In this document: positions 25,318 to 33,934 of the stretch, piece by piece | Layout: the number at the start of each line of letters is the position of its first letter | Position numbering within the stretch: the first letter of the stretch is position 1 | NCBI GenBank assembly: GCA_947466425.1 | Contig: CANIBZ010000005.1 | Location: forward strand, 18,121-82,120 | Direction: 5' to 3' | Source of the DNA: Flavobacteriales bacterium | Lineage (GTDB): Bacteria; Bacteroidota; Bacteroidia; Flavobacteriales_D; Sanyastnellaceae | Length of the DNA: 64,000 nucleotides | Notes under the pieces: generated by a model | Seen by the model: the letters and a program-made list of their open reading frames with translations, nothing else | Database searches by the model: none | What the model was told of the DNA's origin: nothing | Program-made: the position numbers and the translations under genes

Positions 25318-26802
25318 TCAAAGACATTCGTGCAAATGATTCCAAATAACAACCATTCCATAGGTATCCCGTTCGCAATATTTGAGTAACGCCGTTCTCG
25401 TCTCTTCCCAATTCCCTTCGAAAGAACCAGCACATCTCGACTCAAAAATCGAACTCGCTTCTCCGCCATTTCCAATGACCAAATCTGAATAACTAAATTC
25501 CGGAGCAATAGCTGGCAATACGTTTTTGATTGAGTAACTTCCTTTCATTGCAGGCAGATAATAAATATTCTGGGGACGAAACAATTCCATCAAATCCACA
25601 AACCGAGAAATTAAGTTGTCAAGAAAATCAGCTTCGCTTGGAAAACGTTTCTTCATGTCCTTCAATCTATTCTTTTCAAATGTTGCATTGTAGGCAACAA
25701 TGCTTCCCTCAGAATGAAAATCAACTTTCATTTGCTGAATCAATTCAAACTCTGTATTCACCCCTTGAAAGATTTCATCTGGGTTGGCCAAATATTCTTT
25801 GTGACAATTCAATTCGTCTGAATGAATAATGTGCATCGAATATTGAAATGCCAAATGACCAAATGGACTTATTCCTTCTGCAACAGGTATAGCAGGCCAA
25901 ACAGTTTCAAAATCAAAAAAATGTAAGGGGTATTCTACTTTACTTAAAAATTTCCGAATCGGCTCCTTATTCAATATCGACTCTCCCCTTTTCACACCAT
26001 TGACTTGAGGTATTTGACGAGTTTGCAGCGGATAACTTGAAGGAATATCTTCAATAGAATAAATTCCTTTGTTATGCAAGTCCCAAACTTTTTCCGCTGA
26101 CCCTCTTAAGCTTGTAATAGGATTGACCTTCGGCAAGTGAGCACTGCAGTGGGCATAAAACGAGCAGTTATAAGGGCTGCTGCAATGCGGACCAATTTCT
26201 CTCTGAGGTTCAATTCCTGCCGCAAGCATCGCAGTGAATTGCAATACATTTTCTTTAATGCTTTCTTGAAGACTAACTACCCTGTCGGTAATATCAACTT
26301 TCTGAAACAATTGATTTACGTCCAATGTCCTTTCACGGACATAAGCACCGTCTAATAACAACAGATAGAACCTTTTGGGTTGAAAGCCCAATTGCGACAT
26401 GACATAATATTGGTATGCAGCATCCAAAACATAGATCTCCTTTGCCTCTTTACTGCTTTTCACCTCAATTGCTACTATATCATCTTCCTCTCGAACAAGA
26501 ATATCTAACGCACAAAAGCTGCCCTCAAATGAAAATGCAGCTTCATAGATAACCGGACACTTTTCATCTAAAAACAATTGGGTTGAATTTATCCATTGAT
26601 TAAAATCTCTTTCTCCTTGAGGCTCGGCGTTTACTCCGCCGGGAAAACGTTGCTGCGCGAGCGCTCCTACTCTATGACCTAAATTAAATTTCGACTCTTG
26701 ATCCAGCGAAATGGGGGTCTTCAATTCTGGGTGATTCACTTCTAAAAACAGACGTTTCTTGCAATTCAGTCCGGCAATAAATTTAGATTTAGATATTCCC
26801 AC
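25318..26802 (-). CDS. DUF2779 protein: Cas4-like PD-(D/E)XK domain fused to a DnaQ-like exonuclease domain
   Basis: A 494-residue cytoplasmic protein with a GTG start at 26802. The N-terminal half looks like a Cas4/AddB-type nuclease: Asp100 (CALDILV), Glu113 and Lys115 (IVAIEVKSS), with Cys14, Cys207, Cys213 and Cys219 placed to bind a 4Fe-4S cluster. The C-terminal half has RNase H-fold exonuclease motifs: FFDFET (Asp297, Glu299), VAYNATFEKNRL, and YCERDTYGMVVIW. This matches the DUF2779 arrangement as I know it. Both active sites look intact. DNA repair or defence is a reasonable guess, but no function is established. It stands alone, convergent with the lipoprotein gene. Confidence 0.82.
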   Translation of the reverse strand: MGISKSKFIAGLNCKKRLFLEVNHPELKTPISLDQESKFNLGHRVGALAQQRFPGGVNAEPQGERDFNQWINSTQLFLDEKCPVIYEAAFSFEGSFCALDILVREEDDIVAIEVKSSKEAKEIYVLDAAYQYYVMSQLGFQPKRFYLLLLDGAYVRERTLDVNQLFQKVDITDRVVSLQESIKENVLQFTAMLAAGIEPQREIGPHCSSPYNCSFYAHCSAHLPKVNPITSLRGSAEKVWDLHNKGIYSIEDIPSSYPLQTRQIPQVNGVKRGESILNKEPIRKFLSKVEYPLHFFDFETVWPAIPVAEGISPFGHLAFQYSMHIIHSDELNCHKEYLANPDEIFQGVNTEFELIQQMKVDFHSEGSIVAYNATFEKNRLKDMKKRFPSEADFLDNLISRFVDLMELFRPQNIYYLPAMKGSYSIKNVLPAIAPEFSYSDLVIGNGGEASSIFESRCAGSFEGNWEETRTALLKYCERDTYGMVVIWNHLHECL

Positions 26803-26984
26803 AATTCTACTGGATTAAGTTATTATTAAATTAGATCAACTTCTTTGACTCTTAATAGCTGCCAATTCAAGGAATTCGCAAATTCAAAAAAAGAATCACA
26901 ATTACAAATAAACACACATACAAAGTTAAATTTACAAATGTTGTTATATTCGTACCTCCTAAATCTTTAAACCTATTAATCTTT

Positions 26985-27449
26985 ATGAAAAAACACTTTA
27001 TTTCTATTCTTATTCTGTCTCTCGTTGTTTTAGTATCATGCTCAAACAATGAAGCCGGAAATGCACCTGCAGTTGATAATAACAATGCTGCGGAGCTTCA
27101 AAAAATTGAAGCTGAAAAACAAAAATTAGAGCAAGAGCGCCTAAAACTTGAAGAAGAAAAACTCAGACAAGCAGAAGAATCTCGCAGGCAAGCTGTTGTA
27201 GAACACGCCAAACTTGAGCAACAATTCCCACCCTATACTGAGGGCATTGTAGTCGTTGGAAAAACTTTTTTCCACGGTTCTGCAGATCCAACAACGGCTA
27301 GAGGTGCATTTCTTGTTTCAGGTGACATGTGCGTAATAACCAAAGTAAGCAACGGATTTGGCTATACGGACTTCTTCAATTCAAACAATGGTAAAACAAC
27401 TTCAGGCTGGATAAACCTTCATGATTTGGAGCCCATGTATGGTGACTAA
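26985..27449 (+). CDS. Lipoprotein with coiled coil and small C-terminal SH3-like domain
   Basis: A 154-residue lipoprotein: MKKHFIS, hydrophobic core, lipobox VLVSCSN. Residues about 37-78 form a strongly charged heptad helix (EAEKQKLEQERLKLEEEKL). The last 75 residues (GIVVVGKTFFHGSADPTTARGAFLVSGDMC..GWINLHDLEP) resemble a bacterial SH3-like fold: the GWINLHDL ending is typical of SH3b modules that bind cell-wall material. A TATATTCG at 26945-26952, 32 bp before the ATG, is a possible -7 element. It is followed by a terminator shared with the convergent tRNA-Glu. Periplasmic, perhaps bridging outer membrane and peptidoglycan (inference). Confidence 0.75.
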   Translation: MKKHFISILILSLVVLVSCSNNEAGNAPAVDNNNAAELQKIEAEKQKLEQERLKLEEEKLRQAEESRRQAVVEHAKLEQQFPPYTEGIVVVGKTFFHGSADPTTARGAFLVSGDMCVITKVSNGFGYTDFFNSNNGKTTSGWINLHDLEPMYGD

Positions 27450-27470
27450 TCTTTATAAATCGAATCAACA

Positions 27471-27500
27471 AAAAACCCTCAACTTTCGTTGAGGGTTTTT
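27471..27500. terminator. Bidirectional rho-independent terminator
   Basis: AAAAACCCTCAAC, loop TTTC, GTTGAGGGTTTTT: a perfect 13-bp stem with A-tract and T-tract on either side, able to end both the lipoprotein transcript and tRNA-Glu. Confidence 0.92.
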
Positions 27501-27505
27501 CTTTG

Positions 27506-27577
27506 TAGCCCGTAGGGGAATCGAACCCCTGTTTACAGAATGAAAATCTGCTGTCCTAACCCCTAGACGAACGGGCC
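27506..27577 (-). tRNA. tRNA-Glu (anticodon UUC)
   Basis: On the minus strand the acceptor arm GGCCCGT pairs with ACGGGCT (G-U at 1-72), the D-arm region reads TCGTCTAGGGGTTAGGAC, the anticodon stem-loop GCAGA-TTTTCAT-TCTGT places TTC at 34-36, and the T-arm is CAGGGGTTCGATTCCCCTA. The length is 72 nt with no encoded CCA. The 3' discriminator is A. Confidence 0.97.
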
Positions 27578-27595
27578 GTTTTGGTTTTGTGGGTG

Positions 27596-27625
27596 CAAAT
27601 ATATCATCTTTTTGCTTCCCCACAA
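27596..27625 (-). promoter_or_regulatory. Promoter of tRNA-Glu
   Basis: On the minus strand a TTG (27625-27623) and TATATTTG (27603-27596) are separated by 19 bp, matching the Bacteroidota -33/-7 pattern. The -7 element ends 18 bp before the tRNA 5' end. Confidence 0.7.
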
Positions 27626-27644
27626 GTATTCAATCAAAAAAAAA

Positions 27645-28328
27645 TTACAGTCCGATAACAATACCTGCCTTTACAAGGTAAGGTCCTCCATAGGCCAATT
27701 CAAAATTAAACCCAACTTTCTTCCTGCGCGGAAAACCACTAAACCCCAAAGCTACCAATTGGTATTCAGTCACACGATTGCCAAACGAATTTTTATTAAA
27801 ATTCACATTTGTTGTATTTTCTTTTACTCCGTACCAATTCAAATTCCCACTAATACCCCAATACAACAAGTAATTACCTTTTCTAAAACCGAATATTTTC
27901 TTGTTTCTAAGCTTTTTAGATTTTTGAAGGTTATATGAAAATAATAATCGGGCACCAATGGTGTTCTTTGTTATTGCCCAAGAAACATAAGGATCTACTG
28001 TTAATCCTCCCGTCTGATTTATATAACGATAATCTGTGGCATTTACCGTTAACGATTGTGAAGTAAGACCAAAACCAAATATAACGCGCCACTTATTTTT
28101 AGCTTTCTTATTTAAGGAAAAATCTCCAGATAAATGCAAGGAAGGCAACATTGATTTACTTACAGTAGCGCTCGAATCACCAAGCTCACTGACATTCGCA
28201 GCCGAATTAAATTGACTGTATCCAACACCAATAGATATTAGGCCGTCCATTTTTTTCAATTGACCTTGAACTTCAAAAGTGCACAAAGTAACAAGAACAA
28301 ATAATACCCTCAAATGCAATTTGACCAT
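27645..28328 (-). CDS. Putative outer-membrane beta-barrel protein
   Basis: A 227-residue precursor with a signal peptide (LRVLFVLVTLCTFEVQG, cleavage before QLKK). The mature part is a run of amphipathic strands with Gly/Tyr/Asn turns (ISIGVGYSQF, LHLSGDFSLN, WRVIFGFGLTSQSL, ARLLFSYNL) and a C-terminal strand YLVKAGIVIGL. It looks like an 8- to 10-strand barrel. No specific family is recognised. Its start is 51 bp from the divergent RlpA-like gene, so they share an upstream region. Function unknown. Confidence 0.72.
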   Translation of the reverse strand: MVKLHLRVLFVLVTLCTFEVQGQLKKMDGLISIGVGYSQFNSAANVSELGDSSATVSKSMLPSLHLSGDFSLNKKAKNKWRVIFGFGLTSQSLTVNATDYRYINQTGGLTVDPYVSWAITKNTIGARLLFSYNLQKSKKLRNKKIFGFRKGNYLLYWGISGNLNWYGVKENTTNVNFNKNSFGNRVTEYQLVALGFSGFPRRKKVGFNFELAYGGPYLVKAGIVIGL

Positions 28329-28378
28329 TTCGGTTAAGATTTAAGCGAAGATAATATCTTTTGACTAAATTCGTGATT

Positions 28379-28801
28379 ATGAAAAACCTACTAAAAAAAT
28401 CTCTTCAAATTCTGTTTTTATTTATTCATTTCAGTGCATTTGCTCAAACTGAGAAGGGTGAGGCGTCATTTTATCACAATAAATTCGACGGAAGAGGCAC
28501 ATCCAACGGCGAAATTTTCCGACAAAACAAGTATACATGCGCACACAAGACTCTTCCTTTTGGCACTTGGCTGAAGGTAACTCGAGTGAAAAACAACAAT
28601 GTCATTTATGTTCGTGTGAACGACCGTTTGCCAAAATCTTCAAAAAGATGCATCGACCTATCTTTTTTGGGTGCTGAAAAACTAGATTTTATAAAAAACG
28701 GACATACACCGGTTCAACTTGATATTGTTAAAGCAGAAGATGTGCCTGAAGAATTTAAGTCTAAAATAGAGCTTAAGCCGAAACAACCAAGAAAAAAATA
28801 A
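28379..28801 (+). CDS. RlpA-like double-psi beta-barrel protein
   Basis: From the ATG at 28379 the product has 140 residues, with a signal peptide ending HFSAFAQ. The mature part is an RlpA-like DPBB domain: GEASFYHNKFDGRGTSNGE, TCAHKTLPFGTWLKVTRVKN and VRVNDRLPKSSKRCIDLS, with the family His and Asp (AHKTLPFG, VNDR) present. RlpA proteins bind septal peptidoglycan, and some are lytic transglycosylases acting on stem-less glycans. The SPOR domain of classical RlpA is missing, so this is a minimal form. A longer frame from 28361 adds six residues before the signal. It probably acts in the periplasm. Confidence 0.87.
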   Translation: MKNLLKKSLQILFLFIHFSAFAQTEKGEASFYHNKFDGRGTSNGEIFRQNKYTCAHKTLPFGTWLKVTRVKNNNVIYVRVNDRLPKSSKRCIDLSFLGAEKLDFIKNGHTPVQLDIVKAEDVPEEFKSKIELKPKQPRKK

Positions 28802-28837
28802 AAGGCGCCGCCGTTTGTTGCTATTTTCGTTGCGGAA

Positions 28838-29374
28838 ATGAAGAATCAAATTCCTAAAAATCTCGTCCTCTCACTGTTGCTCCTGCTTATACTTGCACAA
28901 GGTGGAATTGGTTATTGGATTCTTCAACACAAGTTGTGGTTGATTAAAAAAGAAATGAAAGCCCTTGTTCTAGGCGGCGTTGAAGAAGATAAGCTAACTC
29001 CCATTCATTTATCCGAAGCTGAATTCAAACAACTGGAATGGCCAGAACCTTGGGAGTTTTTGTACAATGGAAAGATGTACGACATCTCAAGAAGAGAATT
29101 CCACAAAGACGGATCCGTGACTCTTTATGCCGTTATGGATACAGAAGAAAATGAACTAAAGACTTTGGTTCGATCTCTTGTGAAAAATTCTTCAGATAAA
29201 AAACAAACGCAAGAGCAACTCAACTTCTTCTACAAATTCCAATCGCAATGGACTTGTGATTTCAATTTTATTGAAATTCCAATTTCAGAATCTTCTTCTT
29301 TTCATTTCGCCACAAAGCGCTTTTTCATTTCATCTCCACACGTTCGTCTCAACGAGTTACCTCCCAATTGTTAA
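28838..29374 (+). CDS. Membrane-anchored protein of unknown function upstream of the TonB receptor
   Basis: A 178-residue protein with one N-terminal hydrophobic segment (LVLSLLLLLILAQGGIGYWIL), either an uncleaved anchor or a signal peptide. The outside part is polar with EWPEPWEFLYNGKMYDISRRE and an EENELKTLVRSLVK helix, and ends in Cys (ELPPNC). The WEFxYNGKMYDI segment resembles proteins found beside metal/haem TonB receptors in Bacteroidota, but I cannot name a family. It lies on the same strand as the receptor with the 37-bp repeat region between them, so cotranscription is uncertain. A haem-related role is only suggested by location. Confidence 0.68.
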   Translation: MKNQIPKNLVLSLLLLLILAQGGIGYWILQHKLWLIKKEMKALVLGGVEEDKLTPIHLSEAEFKQLEWPEPWEFLYNGKMYDISRREFHKDGSVTLYAVMDTEENELKTLVRSLVKNSSDKKQTQEQLNFFYKFQSQWTCDFNFIEIPISESSSFHFATKRFFISSPHVRLNELPPNC

Positions 29375-29384
29375 GTTTTTTTTT

Positions 29385-29543
29385 CTTGCGAAGCACCTTG
29401 TGAAACACCTTGCTGAAGGAATCTTGCTTGCATCTTGTAAAACATCTTTCCTCCGGAATCTTGCTTGCATCTTGTAAAACACCTTTCCTCCGGAATCTTG
29501 CTTGCATCTTGTAAAGAACCTTTCCGCAGGGACCTTGCTTCAC
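29385..29543. repeat. Intergenic 37-bp direct repeats of the 12-bp-unit family
   Basis: Three tandem 37-bp units begin at 29421, 29458 and 29495 (each starting ATCTTGCTTGCATCTTGTAA), flanked by related half units. On the minus strand the region contains TTCACAAGGTGCTTCGCAAG, nearly identical to the arrays at 10969-11077 and 60651-60953. The 37-bp period is not a multiple of three. The region lies between the small membrane protein and the TonB receptor and encodes no credible protein. Confidence 0.85.
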
Positions 29544-29579
29544 ATATAATAATTCAACGATTAACAAATAACATTTATA

Positions 29580-31991
29580 ATGAAACGTATAGTTTTTTCA
29601 TTGCTACTTTCTTTATGTAGCACAATAGTGGCATTCGCCCAAACCAAATCAGGAAAAGTCATTGACACTCAAACAAATTCGCCAGTTGTTGGCGCCGTAG
29701 TTGAAATCAAAGGAAACCAAACTTTATTAACCGATGAAGAGGGAATCTTTAAATTCAACTGCTCAAGTGATTCTGTAGACATTCGAATACACATTATCGG
29801 ATATTCTTCTTTTAGAAAAAGAATGTCTTGCAAAGACATGGTTATTCATTTGACCAATGAAAACAACACATTGAATCAAATTGAAATTACCGCTACATCT
29901 GACCCCAACAAGTCTCAACTCGATCAACCGAGCTCTATTGTTTCGTTGAAACCAACGGAGATTAAAAGAGGGACTGGACTTTTCCTTGACGATGCCATTA
30001 ATGGAAACGTTCCAGGGGTAATGATGGTTCGCAGAGCAGCTTCTTCAGGACAGCAATTTAACATTCGTGGCTACGGAAACGGCATGGGCGTTAGAGGAGT
30101 AAACAGCAACTTCGACGGACAAGGGACAAAGGTTTATCTAAACGGAATTGCTATCACCGATGCTGAAGGCATAACTGTTATGGACGATATAGATTTCGGA
30201 TCTATTAGCAATGTCGAAGTTTCAAAAGGCCCATCAGGTTCTTTATATGGATTAGCCATTGCAGGTGTTGTGAATTTGCAAACGCAAAAAGCAGCTAAAA
30301 ACACACTTTCAATTGGACAAGATTATTTAGTTGGAAGCTACGGCCTAACACGCGCAACAACTCGCGTTGCCATTGGTGGAGACAAAACTTCGTACATGAT
30401 TAACTACGGTAAACAACATTCAGACGGATTCATGCAGCATACTGCTTCTGACAAAGAATTCGTAAATGTTGTTGCTGAATCAAACGTGAGCGACAACCAA
30501 ACTTTCACTTCGTACTTCGGTTATGCAAATAGCTACGATCAAAGAAATGGTGAATTAACTCAAGGGCAATATGACACCCTTGACTACTCGGGTAATACTG
30601 CATACATTAAAAACAATGCTCACGCAGCTGTGAAAACTTTTCGTGGAGGAATTGGACACACCTATAACTTCAACTCGAATTTTTCTAACACAACCAGTGT
30701 ATTCGGATCAGGGCAGGCCATTGACGCAAGTTCAGCGGGTGGTTGGACAGACAAAATTCCTGTAAATTATGGAATGCGCAGCACCTTCAATTCTAAATTC
30801 AATTTAGGAAAGAACGTAACACTTAGCGGTATTACGGGTATTGAAATGCAACGCATGAATGCAATTACAGTTGGTTATAATATGGGCGCAGACAGTACCA
30901 ATCTTGGTGGTATCTACAATTATAACACAATCACCTCTATGAAGAGTAACCAAGCAACGACTAATTCTACTTACAACTATTTTACACAGTGGACAGCTCT
31001 ACTTCCTAAAGGATTTTCAATCACAGGTGGAATTGGAATTAGCAACATGAGTATTCGTTTGGAAGATAGAATGTGGGGAATTCCTAACTCATCAGGATCT
31101 ACCAACAATCACCCTGGAAACACGAAGTCAAAAGTTTACGAATCTTCATACACAAACCTTGTTTCTCCTAGCATTGCTATCAACAAGAAAATAAATGAAG
31201 TTGCCTCTGCTTACATTAACTACTCCGTAGGATACAAAGCTCCAGTAAGCAGCAACATTCTAGTAGCAACAACAGGTCAGGTGAACACCACATTGCAACC
31301 TGAAAAAGGAACGCAATTAGAAATCGGAACAAAAGGAAATCTTTTAGATGGTAAATTATTCTATACGGTAGCATTATTCAACGCCAAGTTTGAAAATAAA
31401 TTTACAACTATCGCAGTTCCTAACCCTGCAAACACCGCAACACTTTATACCTACTTAACTAATGGTGGAAACCTAAACAACAACGGTGTGGAAGTTCTTG
31501 TTAAGTACAACGCAATTAAATCGAAAAAAGGATTTATTTCGAGCTTAACGCCATTTGCAAATTTGACACTTTCAAATTACAAATATGAGAATTTCGGATA
31601 TACCGTTACTGCTAATGGTAACCCTACCGCTACAACCTATGACTACAGCGGAAAGCAAGTAGCGGGTGTAGCTCCACTTGTATATAATCTTGGATTTGAT
31701 ATTGAAACAAAACTAGGAATTTATGGAAATGCGAACTACAACTACCGCAGCAGCATGTACTACACAAGCGACAATACAAATGAAACCAACGCCTTCGCTC
31801 TATTAAACGCTAAAATTGGATACAGAAGAAGCATAAAAGCATTGGATTTAGATTTATATGTTGGTGCTAACAACATGACAAGTGCGCAATACTACACAAT
31901 GGTATTTGTAAATCAAGCTCCTGATGCATTTGTTCCTGGACCAAATGAAATCAATTATTTCGGAGGTATCAATCTTAAATACAATTTCTAA
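29580..31991 (+). CDS. TonB-dependent receptor, probably for haem
   Basis: An 803-residue outer-membrane receptor. Signal peptide (FSLLLSLCSTIVAFA), then a carboxypeptidase-regulatory-like domain (KSGKVIDTQTNSPVVGAVVE.., about residues 23-100), a plug domain (GLFLDDAINGNVPGVMMVRR, FNIRGYGNGMGVRG, VEVSKGPSGSLYGL.. GVVNLQT) and a 22-strand barrel ending in INLKYNF with the terminal Phe. Such receptors use the proton-motive force through TonB-ExbBD. A haem or metal-chelate substrate is inferred only from the adjacent hmuTUV-like genes. A terminator follows, so the ABC genes are probably transcribed separately or by read-through. Confidence 0.93.
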   Translation: MKRIVFSLLLSLCSTIVAFAQTKSGKVIDTQTNSPVVGAVVEIKGNQTLLTDEEGIFKFNCSSDSVDIRIHIIGYSSFRKRMSCKDMVIHLTNENNTLNQIEITATSDPNKSQLDQPSSIVSLKPTEIKRGTGLFLDDAINGNVPGVMMVRRAASSGQQFNIRGYGNGMGVRGVNSNFDGQGTKVYLNGIAITDAEGITVMDDIDFGSISNVEVSKGPSGSLYGLAIAGVVNLQTQKAAKNTLSIGQDYLVGSYGLTRATTRVAIGGDKTSYMINYGKQHSDGFMQHTASDKEFVNVVAESNVSDNQTFTSYFGYANSYDQRNGELTQGQYDTLDYSGNTAYIKNNAHAAVKTFRGGIGHTYNFNSNFSNTTSVFGSGQAIDASSAGGWTDKIPVNYGMRSTFNSKFNLGKNVTLSGITGIEMQRMNAITVGYNMGADSTNLGGIYNYNTITSMKSNQATTNSTYNYFTQWTALLPKGFSITGGIGISNMSIRLEDRMWGIPNSSGSTNNHPGNTKSKVYESSYTNLVSPSIAINKKINEVASAYINYSVGYKAPVSSNILVATTGQVNTTLQPEKGTQLEIGTKGNLLDGKLFYTVALFNAKFENKFTTIAVPNPANTATLYTYLTNGGNLNNNGVEVLVKYNAIKSKKGFISSLTPFANLTLSNYKYENFGYTVTANGNPTATTYDYSGKQVAGVAPLVYNLGFDIETKLGIYGNANYNYRSSMYYTSDNTNETNAFALLNAKIGYRRSIKALDLDLYVGANNMTSAQYYTMVFVNQAPDAFVPGPNEINYFGGINLKYNF

Positions 31992-32012
31992 GTAACTAGA
32001 AATTCTAACAAA

Positions 32013-32038
32013 AAAAGCGGGGAGAAATCTCCGCTTTT
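32013..32038 (+). terminator. Rho-independent terminator after the TonB receptor
   Basis: AAAAGC..GGAGA, loop AA, TCTCC GCTTTT: a stem with a two-G bulge, preceded by A's and followed by T's, between the receptor stop (31991) and the hmuT-like start (32052). Confidence 0.75.
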
Positions 32039-32051
32039 CTAATTATATCCC

Positions 32052-32906
32052 ATGAAAAAAATCATCTACCTCTTATTGGGCATAAGTCTATTCAGCTGCG
32101 GAGAGAACGCAACTAAATCTGAGAATTCAGAGAAGAGAATAGTTTGCGTTTCAAAACAATACAATGAAATAATTTGCGCACTAGGCGCCGAGAAAAACCT
32201 TGTGGGCATTGATGTTTCAAGCACCTTTCCTGAAAAATTAAGCAACATCGCTAAAGTAGGATATCACAGAGCTCTAAGTATTGAAGGTATCTTAAGTTTA
32301 AATCCATCTTTATTTCTGCATGACAACAACGTTGGCCCAGAAAGCGTTTTGCAACAGCTCAAAGATCTCAAAGTTCCTATTCAAACTTTCACTAAAGGTG
32401 AAACCATTGACAGCACTCAAATTCTTATTCGCGAAATTGGCAACTACTTTAATAAGACGAAGGAAGCAGATTCCCTCTGCACCATTTTGGACAATGACTT
32501 TCAAACAGCACTGAACAATTGCAAAAACTTCACCGACACGAAGAGAGTCTTGATCATTCACTACGGGCAAGCCTCAAACACCTATTTGGTCATGACCTCA
32601 AAAAGCACCGGAGCTAAAATGATCGAATGGGCAGGTGGCAAAAATTGCATTGAAGATAATTTGAAAGGTATGAAACCTCTTTCCGCTGAAATCATCGCGA
32701 ATGCGAATCCAGATGTAATATTGGTAACCGATTTCGGATACGACAAATTAGGAAATATCGAGAGCATAAAAGACCTCCCGGGTGTTCGCGGAACAGCCGC
32801 AAGCAATGCGAATAAAATATTTCGAATTCGTGAACACGACCTTGTATATTTAGGTCCAAGAACAGGACAAAACATTATTGAACTGCAAAAGACCATTCAT
32901 CAATAA
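32052..32906 (+). CDS. hmuT: Haem ABC transporter substrate-binding lipoprotein (HmuT-like)
   Basis: A 284-residue periplasmic-binding protein of the BtuF/HmuT (class III) fold, anchored as a lipoprotein (lipobox LFSCGEN). The family blocks are KRIVCVSKQYNEIICALGAE, LVGIDVSSTFPEKLSNIAKVGYHR (LP..VGY-type), LSIEGILSLNPSLFL, and near the end DLPGVRGTAASNANKIF. The VGYHRALSIEGIL segment and the following permease and ATPase place it with haem-type rather than ferric-siderophore systems, though cobalamin cannot be excluded. It binds substrate delivered by the TonB receptor and hands it to the permease at 32912. Confidence 0.82.
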   Translation: MKKIIYLLLGISLFSCGENATKSENSEKRIVCVSKQYNEIICALGAEKNLVGIDVSSTFPEKLSNIAKVGYHRALSIEGILSLNPSLFLHDNNVGPESVLQQLKDLKVPIQTFTKGETIDSTQILIREIGNYFNKTKEADSLCTILDNDFQTALNNCKNFTDTKRVLIIHYGQASNTYLVMTSKSTGAKMIEWAGGKNCIEDNLKGMKPLSAEIIANANPDVILVTDFGYDKLGNIESIKDLPGVRGTAASNANKIFRIREHDLVYLGPRTGQNIIELQKTIHQ

Positions 32907-32911
32907 CAAGA

Positions 32912-33934
32912 ATGAAAAAAAATAGTTTAATAATTCTTTTTTTTCTAGCCTCTCTTCTAGCCATCTTTCTCTCTTGCGTTGTTGGGGCTGTGCATTTGTC
33001 TTTGGCAGAGATTTTTAATTCAATTTCAAAGACTTTATTCAGTGGCAACGAATTGAATCTTCACGAGAATATTTTCATAAACATTCGATTCCCTAGAGCC
33101 CTTCTTTCCTTTGTAGTTGGTGCTTCACTTGCCATTGGCGGTGTTCTTATGCAGGGATTGTTTAGAAACCCATTGATAGAACCGGGACTAATAGGAACAA
33201 GCAGCGGTGCCGCATTAGGCGCTTCTTTTTACTTTCTATCGAGCAATATCCTTGCGGCAGTTTTTCCCTACTGGACATTGCCTATTTGCGCATTCATTGG
33301 AAGTTTGCTTGCCACTCTCTCAACAACCGGAATAAACAGTTCCAATGAAAAATCAAAATCAAGCACAACACAACTCCTGTTAACGGGCATCGCTGTAAAC
33401 GCAATTTGCATGAGTCTTGTTGGAATTTTGAGTTTCTTCGCACGCGACCCTCAAGCTCGTTCTATTACTTTCTGGGGGCTGGGCTCGTTGGCTTCAGCCA
33501 ATTGGAAGATTGTCACTACATGCACTCTCACTTTAGTCATCGGGTGCTTTATGGCCATTAAAAATGCGAAATCAATTGACGCCCTTCAACTCGGAGAAAA
33601 AGAAGCTTTCTTGTTAGGCATAAGAATTAAAAAATTACGCATTTCAATCATAGTTACCAATGTCATCTTAATTGGAATTGCAACGTCGTTTGTTGGCGTT
33701 ATAAGTTTTTTGGGATTAATCATTCCGCATATTCTCAGGGGTCTTGGTATTCTTCAAACAAAACAACTTGTCCTAGCAGCTGCATTACTAGGCGGAACAG
33801 TGCTATGCTTGTCAGATATCGTTTCAAGAATAATTATTGCACCGACAGAAATTCCAATTGGAATAATAACAGCACTTTTGGGGGCTCCAATTTTCATCTA
33901 TCTCATAAGAACTAAAAACGAGTTCCTCGCATGA
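32912..33934 (+). CDS. hmuU: FecCD-family haem ABC transporter permease (HmuU-like)
   Basis: A 340-residue inner-membrane permease with about nine to ten membrane helices. FecCD-family features are IRFPRALLSFVVGASLAIGG, MQGLFRNPLIEPGLIGTSSGAALG, and the GLIIPHILRGLG coupling-helix segment that contacts the ATPase, followed by a C-terminal PTEIPIGIITALLGAPIFIYL. It starts 5 bp after hmuT and overlaps hmuV by 4 bp (ATGA), so the three genes form one translationally coupled operon. Substrate by context is haem. Confidence 0.88.
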   Translation: MKKNSLIILFFLASLLAIFLSCVVGAVHLSLAEIFNSISKTLFSGNELNLHENIFINIRFPRALLSFVVGASLAIGGVLMQGLFRNPLIEPGLIGTSSGAALGASFYFLSSNILAAVFPYWTLPICAFIGSLLATLSTTGINSSNEKSKSSTTQLLLTGIAVNAICMSLVGILSFFARDPQARSITFWGLGSLASANWKIVTTCTLTLVIGCFMAIKNAKSIDALQLGEKEAFLLGIRIKKLRISIIVTNVILIGIATSFVGVISFLGLIIPHILRGLGILQTKQLVLAAALLGGTVLCLSDIVSRIIIAPTEIPIGIITALLGAPIFIYLIRTKNEFLA

